64,000 nucleotides of DNA from Sphingobium yanoikuyae (GTDB lineage Bacteria; Pseudomonadota; Alphaproteobacteria; Sphingomonadales; Sphingomonadaceae): assembly GCF_034424525.1 (NCBI RefSeq), contig NZ_CP139979.1:992001-1056000 (forward strand). Reading direction: 5' to 3'. The position numbers and the translations under genes are program-made. Position 1 is the stretch's first letter. Every line of letters starts with the position of its first letter. Below are positions 1 to 9,666 of this stretch, piece by piece. The notes under the pieces are model-generated. The model was not told where the DNA came from. It ran no database searches and saw only the letters and a program-made list of their open reading frames with translations.

Positions 1-2544
1 GACGTTTCTGAACTGACCGTCGTTCTCGGTTCGACCGCGACAACGACGCTTTCCGACGCCGGCAAGACCATGCTGACCTTCGGCGGTGGCGATCTCTCGC
101 TGGCGGTCGGGAGGGATATTCTGGCTGGCACGGCGGACATCGCGGCCGGAAGTGCGGAAATCCATGCAGGCCGTGACATTGCGGCCCGAGGACGTGAGCC
201 CATCGCGGCGGAGACACCACAATATCTACGGGTGCGCCTCGCTGACGCGGTGGTCGACATTTCGGCGGGAGGATCGGCAATTCTCGCCAGCGTTTCCGCG
301 CTGGGTCTGGATCAGTCCCAGGGATCCGGAGGCTTCTATTCTCCTGCGGCTGCGTTCTCGCTGTCGACCGTCGAAACCGCGCGGATCGCACAGACCGCCG
401 GCCTCGGCGATCCCAAGGACTTCGGACAATTTCCGTCAGCGAGGTCGGAGTTCGGCCGCGAAATCGACTTCTCGCAAATTCTCCCGCCAAGCATGGCGCT
501 CACGTCTCTCGCGGCGAGCGTCGAACTACCCCAGAACAGCCCCCAGATCCTTTATCCGTCCGCGGTCGGGCAATTGCGGATATTGAGCGCGGATAGCATC
601 AAGGGCCTCGTCATCGGCATGGATGATAGCGACCCCGGGCAGGTCGGCGGCGGTTTCTCGAGCGGTCAACGCTTTTTCCAGTTGCCGGGCGTGACCCCTA
701 TGACCACCGATGTTGAGCTCCGGCTGCAGCATAATCAGCGCATCACTCATGCCGGAGACGCTCAGCCGGTGCGCATCCATACCGACGGTAGCATCGACCG
801 CGGCGCGATCTTCCTGCCCAAGCAGGCGCGCATCACCGCGGGCGGCGACATCGTTGACCTGTTCTTCCAAGGCCAGAATTTGGCGGCGGGTGACACGACC
901 CGCATCCGCGCCGAGGGCGATGTTATGGGAACGATCGGCAGTGACGGTAGCTTCAGCTATGTCCAATCCAACAACTTTATCCTCGGTGGGCCTGGCGCCT
1001 TCATCGTCGAGGCGGGCGGCGATATCGGGCCTTTCGTTTCATCGGTCCGGGCGGGCGGTGCGGATAGCGCTGGCGGGATCCGCACGATCGGCAACGACTA
1101 CAACCCTTGGCTTTCGGATGAAGGGGCAAGCGTCAGCGTACGCTTCGGTATCAAGGGCGGTGCCGACTATGCAGCGCTCCGCGAGACCTATCTCAACCCC
1201 GAGAATTTCGCGAAGCTCGACGGTGACCTGTTCGAGCAGGTCACCGACAGTTTTGGCAACCGCAAGCCTGACCGGACGAAGCCGATCTATGCGCCGATGC
1301 TCGCCGACTGGCTGCGCGATAATGACCCGGCGGCGTTCACTGAAATCTTCGGTACGAGCTCGCCGTCGGGCGAGGCGCTTGCTAGCGCGGCCTACGGAAA
1401 GACGAGAGAGCTCTATGCCGCATTCACCGACATTGATCTTCTGCGCCAGCAGCACTTCCTGATCGACACGCTCTATTTCAACGAACTGTCGCAGCCCGCC
1501 AGGACAGAAAGCCCGTCCTACCTGCAATATGTCCGCGGTTACCGGGCAGTGAACACACTCTTCTCGCCGGAGCGTGGCTATACCGACAATCTCGCGCCCT
1601 ACACGACTGATCCCTCCACAATCAGCGAGGATCGGCCGCTTGGCGTGCCGGTGCGCGCCATCGTTGATGGAAAGCCGCTGAAGGCCAAACGTGTTCTCAC
1701 GGGCAATATGGATTTGCGTCTGTCCACCATCCAGACCGCGCGGGGCGGCACAGTCAGCATCCTTGGCCCAGGCGGCGACCTGATCGCTGGGTCGGTTGTG
1801 CGCACCTCCGAGCAGTCATCGCGGCGCTTGACAGCATTCACGCGTCCGGGATCCGGCGCCTCAGTCCACGAAACATTCGAAGGCGGCAATCTGTCACCGA
1901 TTTCTACCCGCTTTGACGCTATTCCGCTTGGTTACGAAGGGGTGCTTACGCTTCGAGGCGGCCGGATCAACAGCTTCACCGATGGCGATGTCATCTTGAA
2001 CCAGAGCCGCGTCTTCTCGCAGCAGTCCGGCAACATCACCATGTGGTCCTCGAATGGCGATCTCGCCGCCGGACAGGGGCCCAAGAGCGCCTCGAATTTC
2101 CCTCCAATCACCCTCCGCTTCGATCAGAACGGCTTGGCCGAGGTGAACAGTGCGGGCAGTGTTGCGGGAGCGGGAATCGGCGCGTTCCAGCGTAGGCCGG
2201 ACGATTTGCCATCGGATGTATATCTGATCGCGCCGGTGGGCCTGGTCGATGCGGGAGACGCTGGTGTGCGAGCGTCCGGGCGGATCGCCGTGGCGGCGGC
2301 GCAGGTGGTCAATGCCGACAATTTCAAGGCGGCGGGTGCCATCAGCGGCGTTCCCACAACAACGGCCCAGGTGACCGTGACGACGCCGCAGGATGCTGCC
2401 TCGGCCATCGCAGCTCAGGCCGCCCAGGCCGCCAACACCAACAACCAACGTGATCAGCGCTCGCTGATCACGGTAGATGTGCTGGGACCCGCCAGCGACG
2501 GACGCTGCGATCCCAATACGCCCGGCGATCCCGATTGTAGATAA
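1..2544 (+). CDS. Filamentous haemagglutinin-family exoprotein, C-terminal part (5' end outside window)
   Basis: The reading frame is open from base 1, so the gene starts upstream; the first ATG at 70 is internal. About 847 residues are visible. They are rich in Gly, Ala and Asp beta-helix-type repeats of the form AGGDI and AGRDI, with long stretches resembling the DUF3739 region found near the C-terminus of FhaB/ShlA-like secreted adhesins. Such proteins are usually exported through an outer-membrane TpsB-type pore and act as surface adhesins. No TpsB gene is visible, so the partner may lie upstream. The C-terminus carries two cysteines and no membrane anchor. The Hint-domain gene begins 47 bp downstream, so co-transcription is likely. 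Family assignment is good; the exact ligand is unknown. Confidence 0.8.
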   Translation, partial: DVSELTVVLGSTATTTLSDAGKTMLTFGGGDLSLAVGRDILAGTADIAAGSAEIHAGRDIAARGREPIAAETPQYLRVRLADAVVDISAGGSAILASVSALGLDQSQGSGGFYSPAAAFSLSTVETARIAQTAGLGDPKDFGQFPSARSEFGREIDFSQILPPSMALTSLAASVELPQNSPQILYPSAVGQLRILSADSIKGLVIGMDDSDPGQVGGGFSSGQRFFQLPGVTPMTTDVELRLQHNQRITHAGDAQPVRIHTDGSIDRGAIFLPKQARITAGGDIVDLFFQGQNLAAGDTTRIRAEGDVMGTIGSDGSFSYVQSNNFILGGPGAFIVEAGGDIGPFVSSVRAGGADSAGGIRTIGNDYNPWLSDEGASVSVRFGIKGGADYAALRETYLNPENFAKLDGDLFEQVTDSFGNRKPDRTKPIYAPMLADWLRDNDPAAFTEIFGTSSPSGEALASAAYGKTRELYAAFTDIDLLRQQHFLIDTLYFNELSQPARTESPSYLQYVRGYRAVNTLFSPERGYTDNLAPYTTDPSTISEDRPLGVPVRAIVDGKPLKAKRVLTGNMDLRLSTIQTARGGTVSILGPGGDLIAGSVVRTSEQSSRRLTAFTRPGSGASVHETFEGGNLSPISTRFDAIPLGYEGVLTLRGGRINSFTDGDVILNQSRVFSQQSGNITMWSSNGDLAAGQGPKSASNFPPITLRFDQNGLAEVNSAGSVAGAGIGAFQRRPDDLPSDVYLIAPVGLVDAGDAGVRASGRIAVAAAQVVNADNFKAAGAISGVPTTTAQVTVTTPQDAASAIAAQAAQAANTNNQRDQRSLITVDVLGPASDGRCDPNTPGDPDCR

Positions 2545-2591
2545 CTGGAAGATACCGACACCCATAGTCTGATATCTATTGGAGATTTAAA

Positions 2592-4094
2592 ATGGCAGGC
2601 AATCCTTTTAATATTGACGCTCTCAATGCGATTAACTTGGGCAATGATGAAATTGCGCGAGTTATCATCGGTTCTGTCAGTGGAGGGTCGAGTGTTAATC
2701 CCCTGGGTCTCTGGGACGATGAAATTCCCCCTCCTGGAGTGATATCGGTACTAAGTAATGAATATGTCGCTGGGCATCTCGGCGAGCCAAACGAATATGG
2801 CTACCAGAACTACTATCTTCCGAATTTTGGAAAGTTGCAGTTCGAAGGTGTGGTTGACGGTGATGGAAATCCTATCGATTTTTGGGTCTATGGATTTTCT
2901 GAGAATGGGCTGTTGCTTTCAGACCATGAGAATATTAACAGTCCAACGACGGGCGGAGATTTTACATCACCTAGCGGACCTCCGAATATCTTCGTGTTCG
3001 GCTCATATGGCGTCAGTTCGGATGCCCCTGGGGTTGGCGATGCCGATGATGTAATCATCGGTTTGAATGCCACCACATTCGAAAAAGACCCGAGCATCTT
3101 TAATATTCCGGAAGAGCCTGTCGTATGTTTCGCAGAGGCTACCAGCCTCGATACGCCGGATGGCTGTGTGGCCGTCGAGGAACTGCATATTGGCGACATG
3201 GTGCTCACGGCTTCAAATGAAATCCGCACGATCAAGTGGATCGGTGAACTGCTCGCCCGCCCGGCGCGCCATCCGCGTCCGAACGAGGTCAACCCGGTCC
3301 GCATCTGCGCCGGCGCCTTTGGTTCCGGCCTGCCGGAGCGCGATCTGCGCCTCTCTCCCGGCCATGCCGTCTATGTCGACGGCGTGCTGGTTCCGGTCAG
3401 CCATCTCATCAACGGCGCGACCATCGTTCAGGAAGCTGTCGAGAGCGTGCGCTATTTCCATATCGAGCTTGACAGCCACGATGTGATCCTCGCCGAGGGC
3501 CTGCCCTGCGAGACCTATCTCGACGACGGCAATCGGCGTTCGTTCGTCAACAATGGCGAGAGCATCGAACTGCACGGCCGCCTCGATCCCAAGAGCTGGG
3601 ACGATGCCTGTGCGCCGATGGTGATGGACGGCCCCCAACTGACCACGATCCAGCAGCGTCTGTTTGCGCGTGCGGAAGAGCTGGGCTGGATGCGCAGCGA
3701 AGTCGCCGACCTGGTGATCGAGGCCGATGGCGTCACGATCCTGCCCGAGCAGGAGGGTAGCTTCCGCTTCCAGGTGCCCGCCGCTGAACGTGTGGTGCTG
3801 CGCTCGGCCAGCGGGGTGCTCGCGCATGTCATGCCGGGCATGGCCGATCGCCGCTGCCTTGGTGTCGCCATCTCGGCGCTGAGGACCGACGGTGAGGCGG
3901 TCGCCCTCGATGCCGATCTGTTTGGCGCCGGCTTCCATGCCGCCGAGAGCCACGGCAACACGGCCTGGCGCTGGAGCGATGGCGCAGGCGTGATCGAGCT
4001 TGCAGGCCGCGGCGCCTGCACGATCGATATCGAACTCGCCATGGTCGCGCCCACGTGGCGGCGCGAAGCCGCCACCCTGCGCGTCGCGGCCTGA
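2592..4094 (+). CDS. Hint-domain (hedgehog/intein-type) protein
   Basis: A 500-residue protein with a GGAG ribosome site just upstream of the ATG. The first 170 residues are Gly/Asn/Asp-rich and not recognised. A Hint_2-type domain starts at Cys179 (CFAEAT) and continues with a VEELHIGDMVLT strand, an LSPGHAV motif matching the conserved TxxH-like block, and the ending HDVILAEGLPCE. Hint domains carry out N-S acyl shifts and self-cleavage; in bacterial exoproteins they are thought to release or ligate surface proteins. A further 180 residues follow and resemble nothing I can name. The first 500 bases are more A+T rich than the rest, suggesting a mosaic gene. Autoprocessing activity is inferred, not shown. 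Confidence 0.75.
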   Translation: MAGNPFNIDALNAINLGNDEIARVIIGSVSGGSSVNPLGLWDDEIPPPGVISVLSNEYVAGHLGEPNEYGYQNYYLPNFGKLQFEGVVDGDGNPIDFWVYGFSENGLLLSDHENINSPTTGGDFTSPSGPPNIFVFGSYGVSSDAPGVGDADDVIIGLNATTFEKDPSIFNIPEEPVVCFAEATSLDTPDGCVAVEELHIGDMVLTASNEIRTIKWIGELLARPARHPRPNEVNPVRICAGAFGSGLPERDLRLSPGHAVYVDGVLVPVSHLINGATIVQEAVESVRYFHIELDSHDVILAEGLPCETYLDDGNRRSFVNNGESIELHGRLDPKSWDDACAPMVMDGPQLTTIQQRLFARAEELGWMRSEVADLVIEADGVTILPEQEGSFRFQVPAAERVVLRSASGVLAHVMPGMADRRCLGVAISALRTDGEAVALDADLFGAGFHAAESHGNTAWRWSDGAGVIELAGRGACTIDIELAMVAPTWRREAATLRVAA

Positions 4095-4153
4095 CCTGTT
4101 ATCCGGTCCGGGCCTGTGCGGGTCCGGACCGGCTCTCCTTGGAAAGCGCCGCC

Positions 4154-6007
4154 TTGCTCGATACGATCGATACGACTGTAGTTCCCGATGCCGTCGTCAC
4201 GGCCGCCGAAGCGTGTTCCTGCGGCTCGGGGTTGTTGCGCATGCACTGCTGCGGGATCGATCCCCGGCAGGTGGTCCGCGAACTGCCCGAGGACGAGACG
4301 GACAAGGCGGATAGGCTGGAAGCGGCACGCAAGCGGCACGACCGCGAGGGCGTGCGTGCAGCCGTGCTCGCGATCCTGGCCCTCGCTCCGGGCCACAAGG
4401 AGGCTTTGCAGGCGCTCTTCGATCTGCTGCAGAAGGACGAGAACTGGGATGCGGCCGGCGCGGTGGTCGACCGGCTCGCGCGCATCCATCTCAACGATCC
4501 CGTCGCCCGCATGATCGCCGCGCAGTATTTTCTGGCCCGCCACGACATGCTGCGCGCGCAGTTCCACGCCCGGATCATGGTGAGGCTCGCGCCGGAGGCG
4601 CTGATCTCGCACATGATCATGGGGCGGGCCTTCCTCACCTCGAACAATGGTAAGGCGGCCGAGCATCACTTCCGGATCGCACTGAATCTGCCGGTGCCGC
4701 GCGGACCCGATGTGCCGCGCCGCGATATCGAGGCCAGTCTTGCGGTGGCGCTACGCGACCAGGGCCGGATCGACGAGGCGCGCGCGCTGTTCGGGACGCT
4801 TGCGGACGGCACCAGCGATCCAAACCTGCTACTGGCATGGGCCAAGCTCGAGGAATCTGACCGCAAGTTCGAGGCGGCGTTAGCTTTACTAGATCGGGCC
4901 GAGGCGATGGCGCCGGGCCATCCGCAGCTGCCGATCGCGCGCGCGACGCTGTTCCACCGCACCCGTGACAATGACCGGGCCCTCGCCCTGCTCGACGCAG
5001 GCGAGGCTGGTTCCTCGGGCGGTTTGCAGGAGAAAGGGCAGATCCTCGACAGCATGGGCCGCTACGATGAGGCGTTCGCGACATTCGCCGCGTTCAAGGC
5101 CCGACAGACCGAAGTGACGGGACATGGCTATCAGGTCGACCGCGCTGCACGGTTGGTCAATGATCTCCGAGAGTTCTTCACCGAGGGACGCTCGCGGCTG
5201 CTGCCGCGCGCGAGCGTGCGCGACGATCATCCGCAGCCGATCTTCATCATCGGCTTCCCGCGCTCGGGCACGACGCTGGTCGAACAGACGCTTAGCGCGC
5301 ATCCCGACATCGCTGCCGGCGACGAACTGCCGATCATCCACCAGCTTGCCGACCGCGCCCAGAGCTTGCTCGGCAGTCTGCTCACCTATCCCAAGGCGCT
5401 CTCCGAAATGTGGCTTGGCGACCGCGCCGGCCAGGTCGACAGCTTGCGCGACCTTTATCTCAACGAGGCAGTGCGGTTCGGCGCGGTCGATCCGGCCAAG
5501 CGCTGGTTCACCGACAAGATGCCGCTCAACGAGACGCACCTCGGGCTGATCCACATCCTGTTCCCCCGCTCGCCGATCGTGCATCTGGTGCGGCACCCGC
5601 TCGACGTCGTGCTGTCGGTGTTCTCGAACGGCTTGACCCACGGGTTCCACTGCGCCTATGCGCTGGAGTCAGCAGCGACGCATTACGCCCTGATTGCCGA
5701 TCTCATCGCCGATTACCGCGCAGCGCTGCCGCTGAACTATCTTCCCGTGCGCTACGAGGATCTGGTCGCCGAGCAGGAGAACCAGGTGCGCGGCCTGCTT
5801 GCGTTCATCGGGGCGCCGTTCGATCCGGCTACGCTCGCGTTTCATGAGAACGCCCGCTACGCCCGTACCGCGAGCTACGCCCAGGTTACCGAGCCGCTCT
5901 ACACCCGCTCGGTTCACCGCTACCGCAACTACCTCCGGCACATCGAGCCGGTAATTCCGATACTCATGCCGGCGATTGAGCAGCTGGGATACAAGATTGA
6001 AGAATGA
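4154..6007 (+). CDS. SEC-C / TPR / sulfotransferase protein
   Basis: A 617-residue protein. I favour the TTG at 4154 because GGAAAG lies 7 bases upstream; a longer frame from GTG 4055 would overlap the Hint gene. Residues 21-33 (Cys21, Cys23, Cys32, Cys33) form a SEC-C-like zinc motif. TPR-type helical repeats fill roughly residues 45-340. A sulfotransferase domain follows, with the 5'-phosphosulfate loop GFPRSGTT near residue 367 and a downstream VRHPLDVVLSVFSNG block that matches the 3'-phosphate site. The family transfers sulfate from PAPS to sugars or proteins. Its position behind an adhesin and a Hint protein suggests a surface substrate, but this is inference. Confidence 0.8.
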   Translation: MLDTIDTTVVPDAVVTAAEACSCGSGLLRMHCCGIDPRQVVRELPEDETDKADRLEAARKRHDREGVRAAVLAILALAPGHKEALQALFDLLQKDENWDAAGAVVDRLARIHLNDPVARMIAAQYFLARHDMLRAQFHARIMVRLAPEALISHMIMGRAFLTSNNGKAAEHHFRIALNLPVPRGPDVPRRDIEASLAVALRDQGRIDEARALFGTLADGTSDPNLLLAWAKLEESDRKFEAALALLDRAEAMAPGHPQLPIARATLFHRTRDNDRALALLDAGEAGSSGGLQEKGQILDSMGRYDEAFATFAAFKARQTEVTGHGYQVDRAARLVNDLREFFTEGRSRLLPRASVRDDHPQPIFIIGFPRSGTTLVEQTLSAHPDIAAGDELPIIHQLADRAQSLLGSLLTYPKALSEMWLGDRAGQVDSLRDLYLNEAVRFGAVDPAKRWFTDKMPLNETHLGLIHILFPRSPIVHLVRHPLDVVLSVFSNGLTHGFHCAYALESAATHYALIADLIADYRAALPLNYLPVRYEDLVAEQENQVRGLLAFIGAPFDPATLAFHENARYARTASYAQVTEPLYTRSVHRYRNYLRHIEPVIPILMPAIEQLGYKIEE

Positions 6008-6089
6008 CGGCTTTTTGATCCCCTCGAAAAGAATGGAGCGGACCCCGAACGTTTGCAGCGTCGGGGAACCGTGGTCAACGATCATTGGC

Positions 6090-7802
6090 TTACATGCCCG
6101 GAGTGCCAGACAAGGTGCCGACATTGCAATGATCAGCGCTGATCGTCTGCGCCGCTTCGATCCAGAGATCTAGGTCGCCGAGGCGCTGTCCACTGTTCAT
6201 CTCGTTGGAATTGACCAGGAAGGTCTGGATGATGGCGCGTTTCCATGCGTCAGACACTGCGGCGATGTTCGACTTCGCGAGTACGCCGATGGTAGGATTG
6301 GTGAACACAGTGGTCGGTGTCCCCATATTGTATCCGAGCAATTTGACGATGTGCGGCTGGTTGGACGCCTTGTAGCAGCTATTTCAGCAGCACCTGCGCG
6401 GTGCCGGTGATCGGATAGCCAGCAGACGGACTTGCTAGGCCGGAAAGCGGGGTCGGATAGAGCGCGTCATACCAGGCGAACGGATTATCGCGAGTAGCGG
6501 CGAGTTTCACGCCGCCGGTCGGACTCCGAACTAGCCGTGTGTCGGCAAGCTGGAACGCGCCTGTGCCGGTCGATTGCGGCGGCAAGATGCCGGTGAAGGC
6601 GTTCGCGGCTTCCGCCGCGCTCGGCAGGAGAAAGGTCGTGGTGGCCGATGGCCGCGATAGGGCGGCGGTGAACACCTTGGGCGACGCGCCCTTCGCATTG
6701 GCGATATAATCGGATCCATATATCCGATCTTGCCGTTCACTCTATAGGCGCTCATGCCGATGTCAGGGTTGGCTGCGATCGCCGCGCCGACGCCAGCGCT
6801 GCCGTCCCCCAGCAGGAACAGGCCTGTGCCGTTGCCCACCGCCGCTGGCTGCGACGGAACGCCGCCGCTAACGGATTGGATGGACCCGGTCGTTCTGTTG
6901 AAATACTGATTGCCGACCGCGTTCGTCGAACTAGCGAAGCCTGCCCCTCCTGGCCGGTAAGGCGTATCTATCCGGACGTCGGTAAAATCGGGAGCGGTTC
7001 CCAGCGTAGGATCGCACGGCAAGGCTTCGGCATCGTTCGTGATGCGGCTACCGCCGGGGCACTGCGCGGCAAGAGCGCGGGTGAAGATGTCCGTCGCGCC
7101 CGATTTGTCGAGGCGACCGAAGAGGTGGATCGGAACTCCGGAAGCAGTTGCCGTCGGCAGGATTCCCAGCACACACCGCCGTTGAGCATGGTCAACAACG
7201 CGTCGTGCCAGTTCCTGATCCCGACATTAGAAATGCCGCAATAGGCCAGCCGGCTCAGACGCAAGCCCCCGACGACCTTGGCCAGACCTGGGGTGGCGTC
7301 GAGAAGCGACTGCGGAGTCTGGACATTGAACCGGTATTCGATCCCATTCACGGAGTTCTCGGCATAGACCGGGTTAAAGGCGATCGCGATGGGCAGCACG
7401 AACTGCGGGATGACGACAGCGCTTCCACCAAACTATTTGACGTTCTTGTTGTAGGCGAGAATGTCGCTCAGCGTTACGGACGATTCCGAAAATGCAAACT
7501 GGACAATGTGCCAACCGCTGAACGGACTGCCGAATGCGCCGAGTTGGGGCGTCGTATTGCGCCAGGCTTTCTTGCCGGTACCAGAGGTGGCCGGGAGAAA
7601 ATTGCGTCGAAGAGCGGCTCGTTCATCTTCATCCAGTCGATCAGATCGACAATGTCATTTGCGGAGGAAGTGGCGTCGGTGCCCTGGAGAGCTAAGGCGC
7701 CATCTTTAGGACCGGGTGCGGGAGTAGTCTGAGCTAAAGCGGCAAAGACGAGCCACATGCTGGCAACGCTAGCTAAAGGATTGCATGACCGGCAAGCTTC
7801 AT
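6090..7802 (-). pseudogene. Decayed copy of the PstS-like gene
   Basis: Translated pieces in shifting frames match the intact neighbour at 7957-9666 along its whole length: LASVASM near the start, then VVGGLRLSRLAYCGI, GRLDKSGATDIFTRALAAQCP, RPSATTTFLLPSA and SNIAAVSDAWKRAIIQTFLVNSNE at the end. Frame changes occur near 7770, in 7400-7480, near 7150, near 6710 and at 6379, where one extra base turns the LLNTCYK region into a stop. The original start appears to be the ATG at 7802, still preceded by an AGGAG-type site. This is a tandem duplicate that has lost function. Confidence 0.9.
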
Positions 7803-7896
7803 CGTTTCTCTCCTGCGGCCGGGCCGTCTAGAACCTGCCGACCGATTGTGACGCCGAAAGCTGTGCAATCGCGAGGCCTTGCTCCGCGAAACGTCT

Positions 7897-7932
7897 TTTC
7901 AGAAAAGCAGCCCCGGATTTCTCCGGGGCTGC
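7897..7932 (-). terminator. Rho-independent terminator after the PstS-like gene
   Basis: An 11-bp perfect stem (7907-7917 with 7922-7932, GC-rich) closes a 4-base loop, and on the minus strand it is followed by TTTTC. It lies 25 bases beyond the stop of the intact PstS-like gene and separates that gene from the decayed copy. Confidence 0.85.
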
Positions 7933-7956
7933 CAAGTGCGTATTGTTCAAAGTGGA

Positions 7957-9666
7957 TCAGTTGCCGGTAACGTTGCAGTGGTCCTTGCCGCTGGTGGCCG
8001 CCGATTCAATCCACAGATCGAGATCGCCCAAGCGCTGGCTGCTGTTCGTCTCGTTCGAATTGACCAGGAAGGTCTGGATGACGGCGCGTTTCCATTCGTC
8101 AGACACCGCGGCGATATTGGACTTCGCAAGAAGGCCGGTCGTCGTATTGGTGAAGGCGTCCGTCGGGGTGCCGTAGTTATAGCCCAGCCACTGGACGATA
8201 TGCGGGAAGTTGTTCGTCTTGTAGCAGGTATTCAGCAGAGCCTGCGTGGTACCCGTGACCGGATAGCCAGCAGTCGGGGCTGCCAGGTTTGCGCCACCGA
8301 CATAGAGGACGTCATACCAGGCAAGAGGGTTGTTGCGGCGGGCCTGAATATCCGCGCCGCCGGCCGGATTGCGGACCAGCCGCGTGTCAGCCACCTGGAA
8401 TGCGCCGTTCGTGGCCGATTGCGGCGGCAAGATGCCGATGAAGGCGTTGGTGGCGTTCGCCGCGCTCGGCAGGAGGAAGGTCGAGGTGGCAGACGGCCGC
8501 GACAGGGCCGCGGAGTACACCTTGGGCGACGCGCCCTTGGCATTGGCGATGAAGTCGGCACCGATATAACCGAGCTTGCCGTTCACCCTGTAGGTGCTGG
8601 TCCCGATGTCCGGATCTGCTTCGATCGCCTTGCTCACGGTACCACTGCCATCGGCCAGCAGGAACAGGCCCGTACCATCGCCCGTCGCGGAGGTCGGCTG
8701 CGAAACAACGCCGCCGCTCACCGAGAGGATTGAAAGGCTTGTCTTGTCGAAATATTGGTTGCCCACCGAGTTGGTTGTCCCGGCGAAACCCGTACCGCCT
8801 GGCTTGTACGGGCTGTCGGAGCGAACTGTCGTGAAGTTCGGCGCGGTGCTGACGGGATTGAACGCGAGCGCTTCGGCATTGGTCGTAATGCGGCTGCCGC
8901 TGGGGCATTGGGCTGCCAGCGCGCGAGTGAAGATGTCGGTCGTGCCCGACTTGTCGAGGCGGCCAACGAGGCGGATCGGAACGCCCTGCGTAGAACTGTT
9001 GTCTACCGTACCCCAGTTCGGGTCGGCCGGATCCTTGAGCGATACGCCGCCGTTGAGGGTCGTAAGCGTACTGTTGTTCCAGTTCTTGATCGTGCCGTTA
9101 AAAATGCCGCAATAGGCGGCGCGGCTCAGGCGGAGGCCGCCGACGACCTTGGGCAGGCCAGTGACTGCGTCGGGGAGTGACTGCGGCGACTGGACGTTGA
9201 AGCGGTATTCGACCCCTGACGTCGGGTTCTTGGCATAGACCGGGTTATAGGCGAATGCCACCGGCAGTACGAACTTCGGCACCTGAATGCCGTTGCCGGC
9301 AAAGGGCTTCACATTCACATTGTAGAGGTCGAGGTCGCTTGTCGATGTGCCGGCGGTGATCGACGAGTCCGAAAAAGCGAACTGGACGGTGTTCCAGGTC
9401 GGCTGGGCGACCACCTGCGGGGTATTGCTGCGCCAAGCCGCCTTGCCGTTGCCGGAACCGGTGGGCACATAGGTCGCTGCAAAATCGGCGGCGAGCGGCG
9501 GCTTGCTGTTGAATTCATCGTTCAGGACGTTCGTGACCGAACTGGCGCCGGTGCCATGGAGGGCGTTGTCGCCGTCGTTGGGGCCGGGAGGGGTTGCTGA
9601 TGCAGCCGAGGCGAGCGCCATGCTGGCGACGGACGCCAGGAAGAGCGCGGAATTGATACGCTTCAT
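7957..9666 (-). CDS. Exported PstS-like substrate-binding protein
   Basis: A 569-residue protein starting at ATG 9666 behind AGGAG; the open frame extends further upstream without a ribosome site. A signal peptide ends at about ASA-TPP and no lipobox is seen. PstS-like blocks are present: HGTGASSV (phosphate loop), an AYNPV strand, LSRAAYCGIFNGTIKNWN, and GRLDKSGTTDIFTRAL. It is much longer than the usual ~340-residue PstS. Next to it, in divergent orientation, is a type II secretion operon. In Caulobacter a PstS-like lipoprotein (ElpS) encoded beside T2SS genes is a T2SS client made under phosphate starvation, so this protein is a likely client here. Phosphate binding itself is inferred. Confidence 0.75.
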   Translation of the reverse strand: MKRINSALFLASVASMALASAASATPPGPNDGDNALHGTGASSVTNVLNDEFNSKPPLAADFAATYVPTGSGNGKAAWRSNTPQVVAQPTWNTVQFAFSDSSITAGTSTSDLDLYNVNVKPFAGNGIQVPKFVLPVAFAYNPVYAKNPTSGVEYRFNVQSPQSLPDAVTGLPKVVGGLRLSRAAYCGIFNGTIKNWNNSTLTTLNGGVSLKDPADPNWGTVDNSSTQGVPIRLVGRLDKSGTTDIFTRALAAQCPSGSRITTNAEALAFNPVSTAPNFTTVRSDSPYKPGGTGFAGTTNSVGNQYFDKTSLSILSVSGGVVSQPTSATGDGTGLFLLADGSGTVSKAIEADPDIGTSTYRVNGKLGYIGADFIANAKGASPKVYSAALSRPSATSTFLLPSAANATNAFIGILPPQSATNGAFQVADTRLVRNPAGGADIQARRNNPLAWYDVLYVGGANLAAPTAGYPVTGTTQALLNTCYKTNNFPHIVQWLGYNYGTPTDAFTNTTTGLLAKSNIAAVSDEWKRAVIQTFLVNSNETNSSQRLGDLDLWIESAATSGKDHCNVTGN

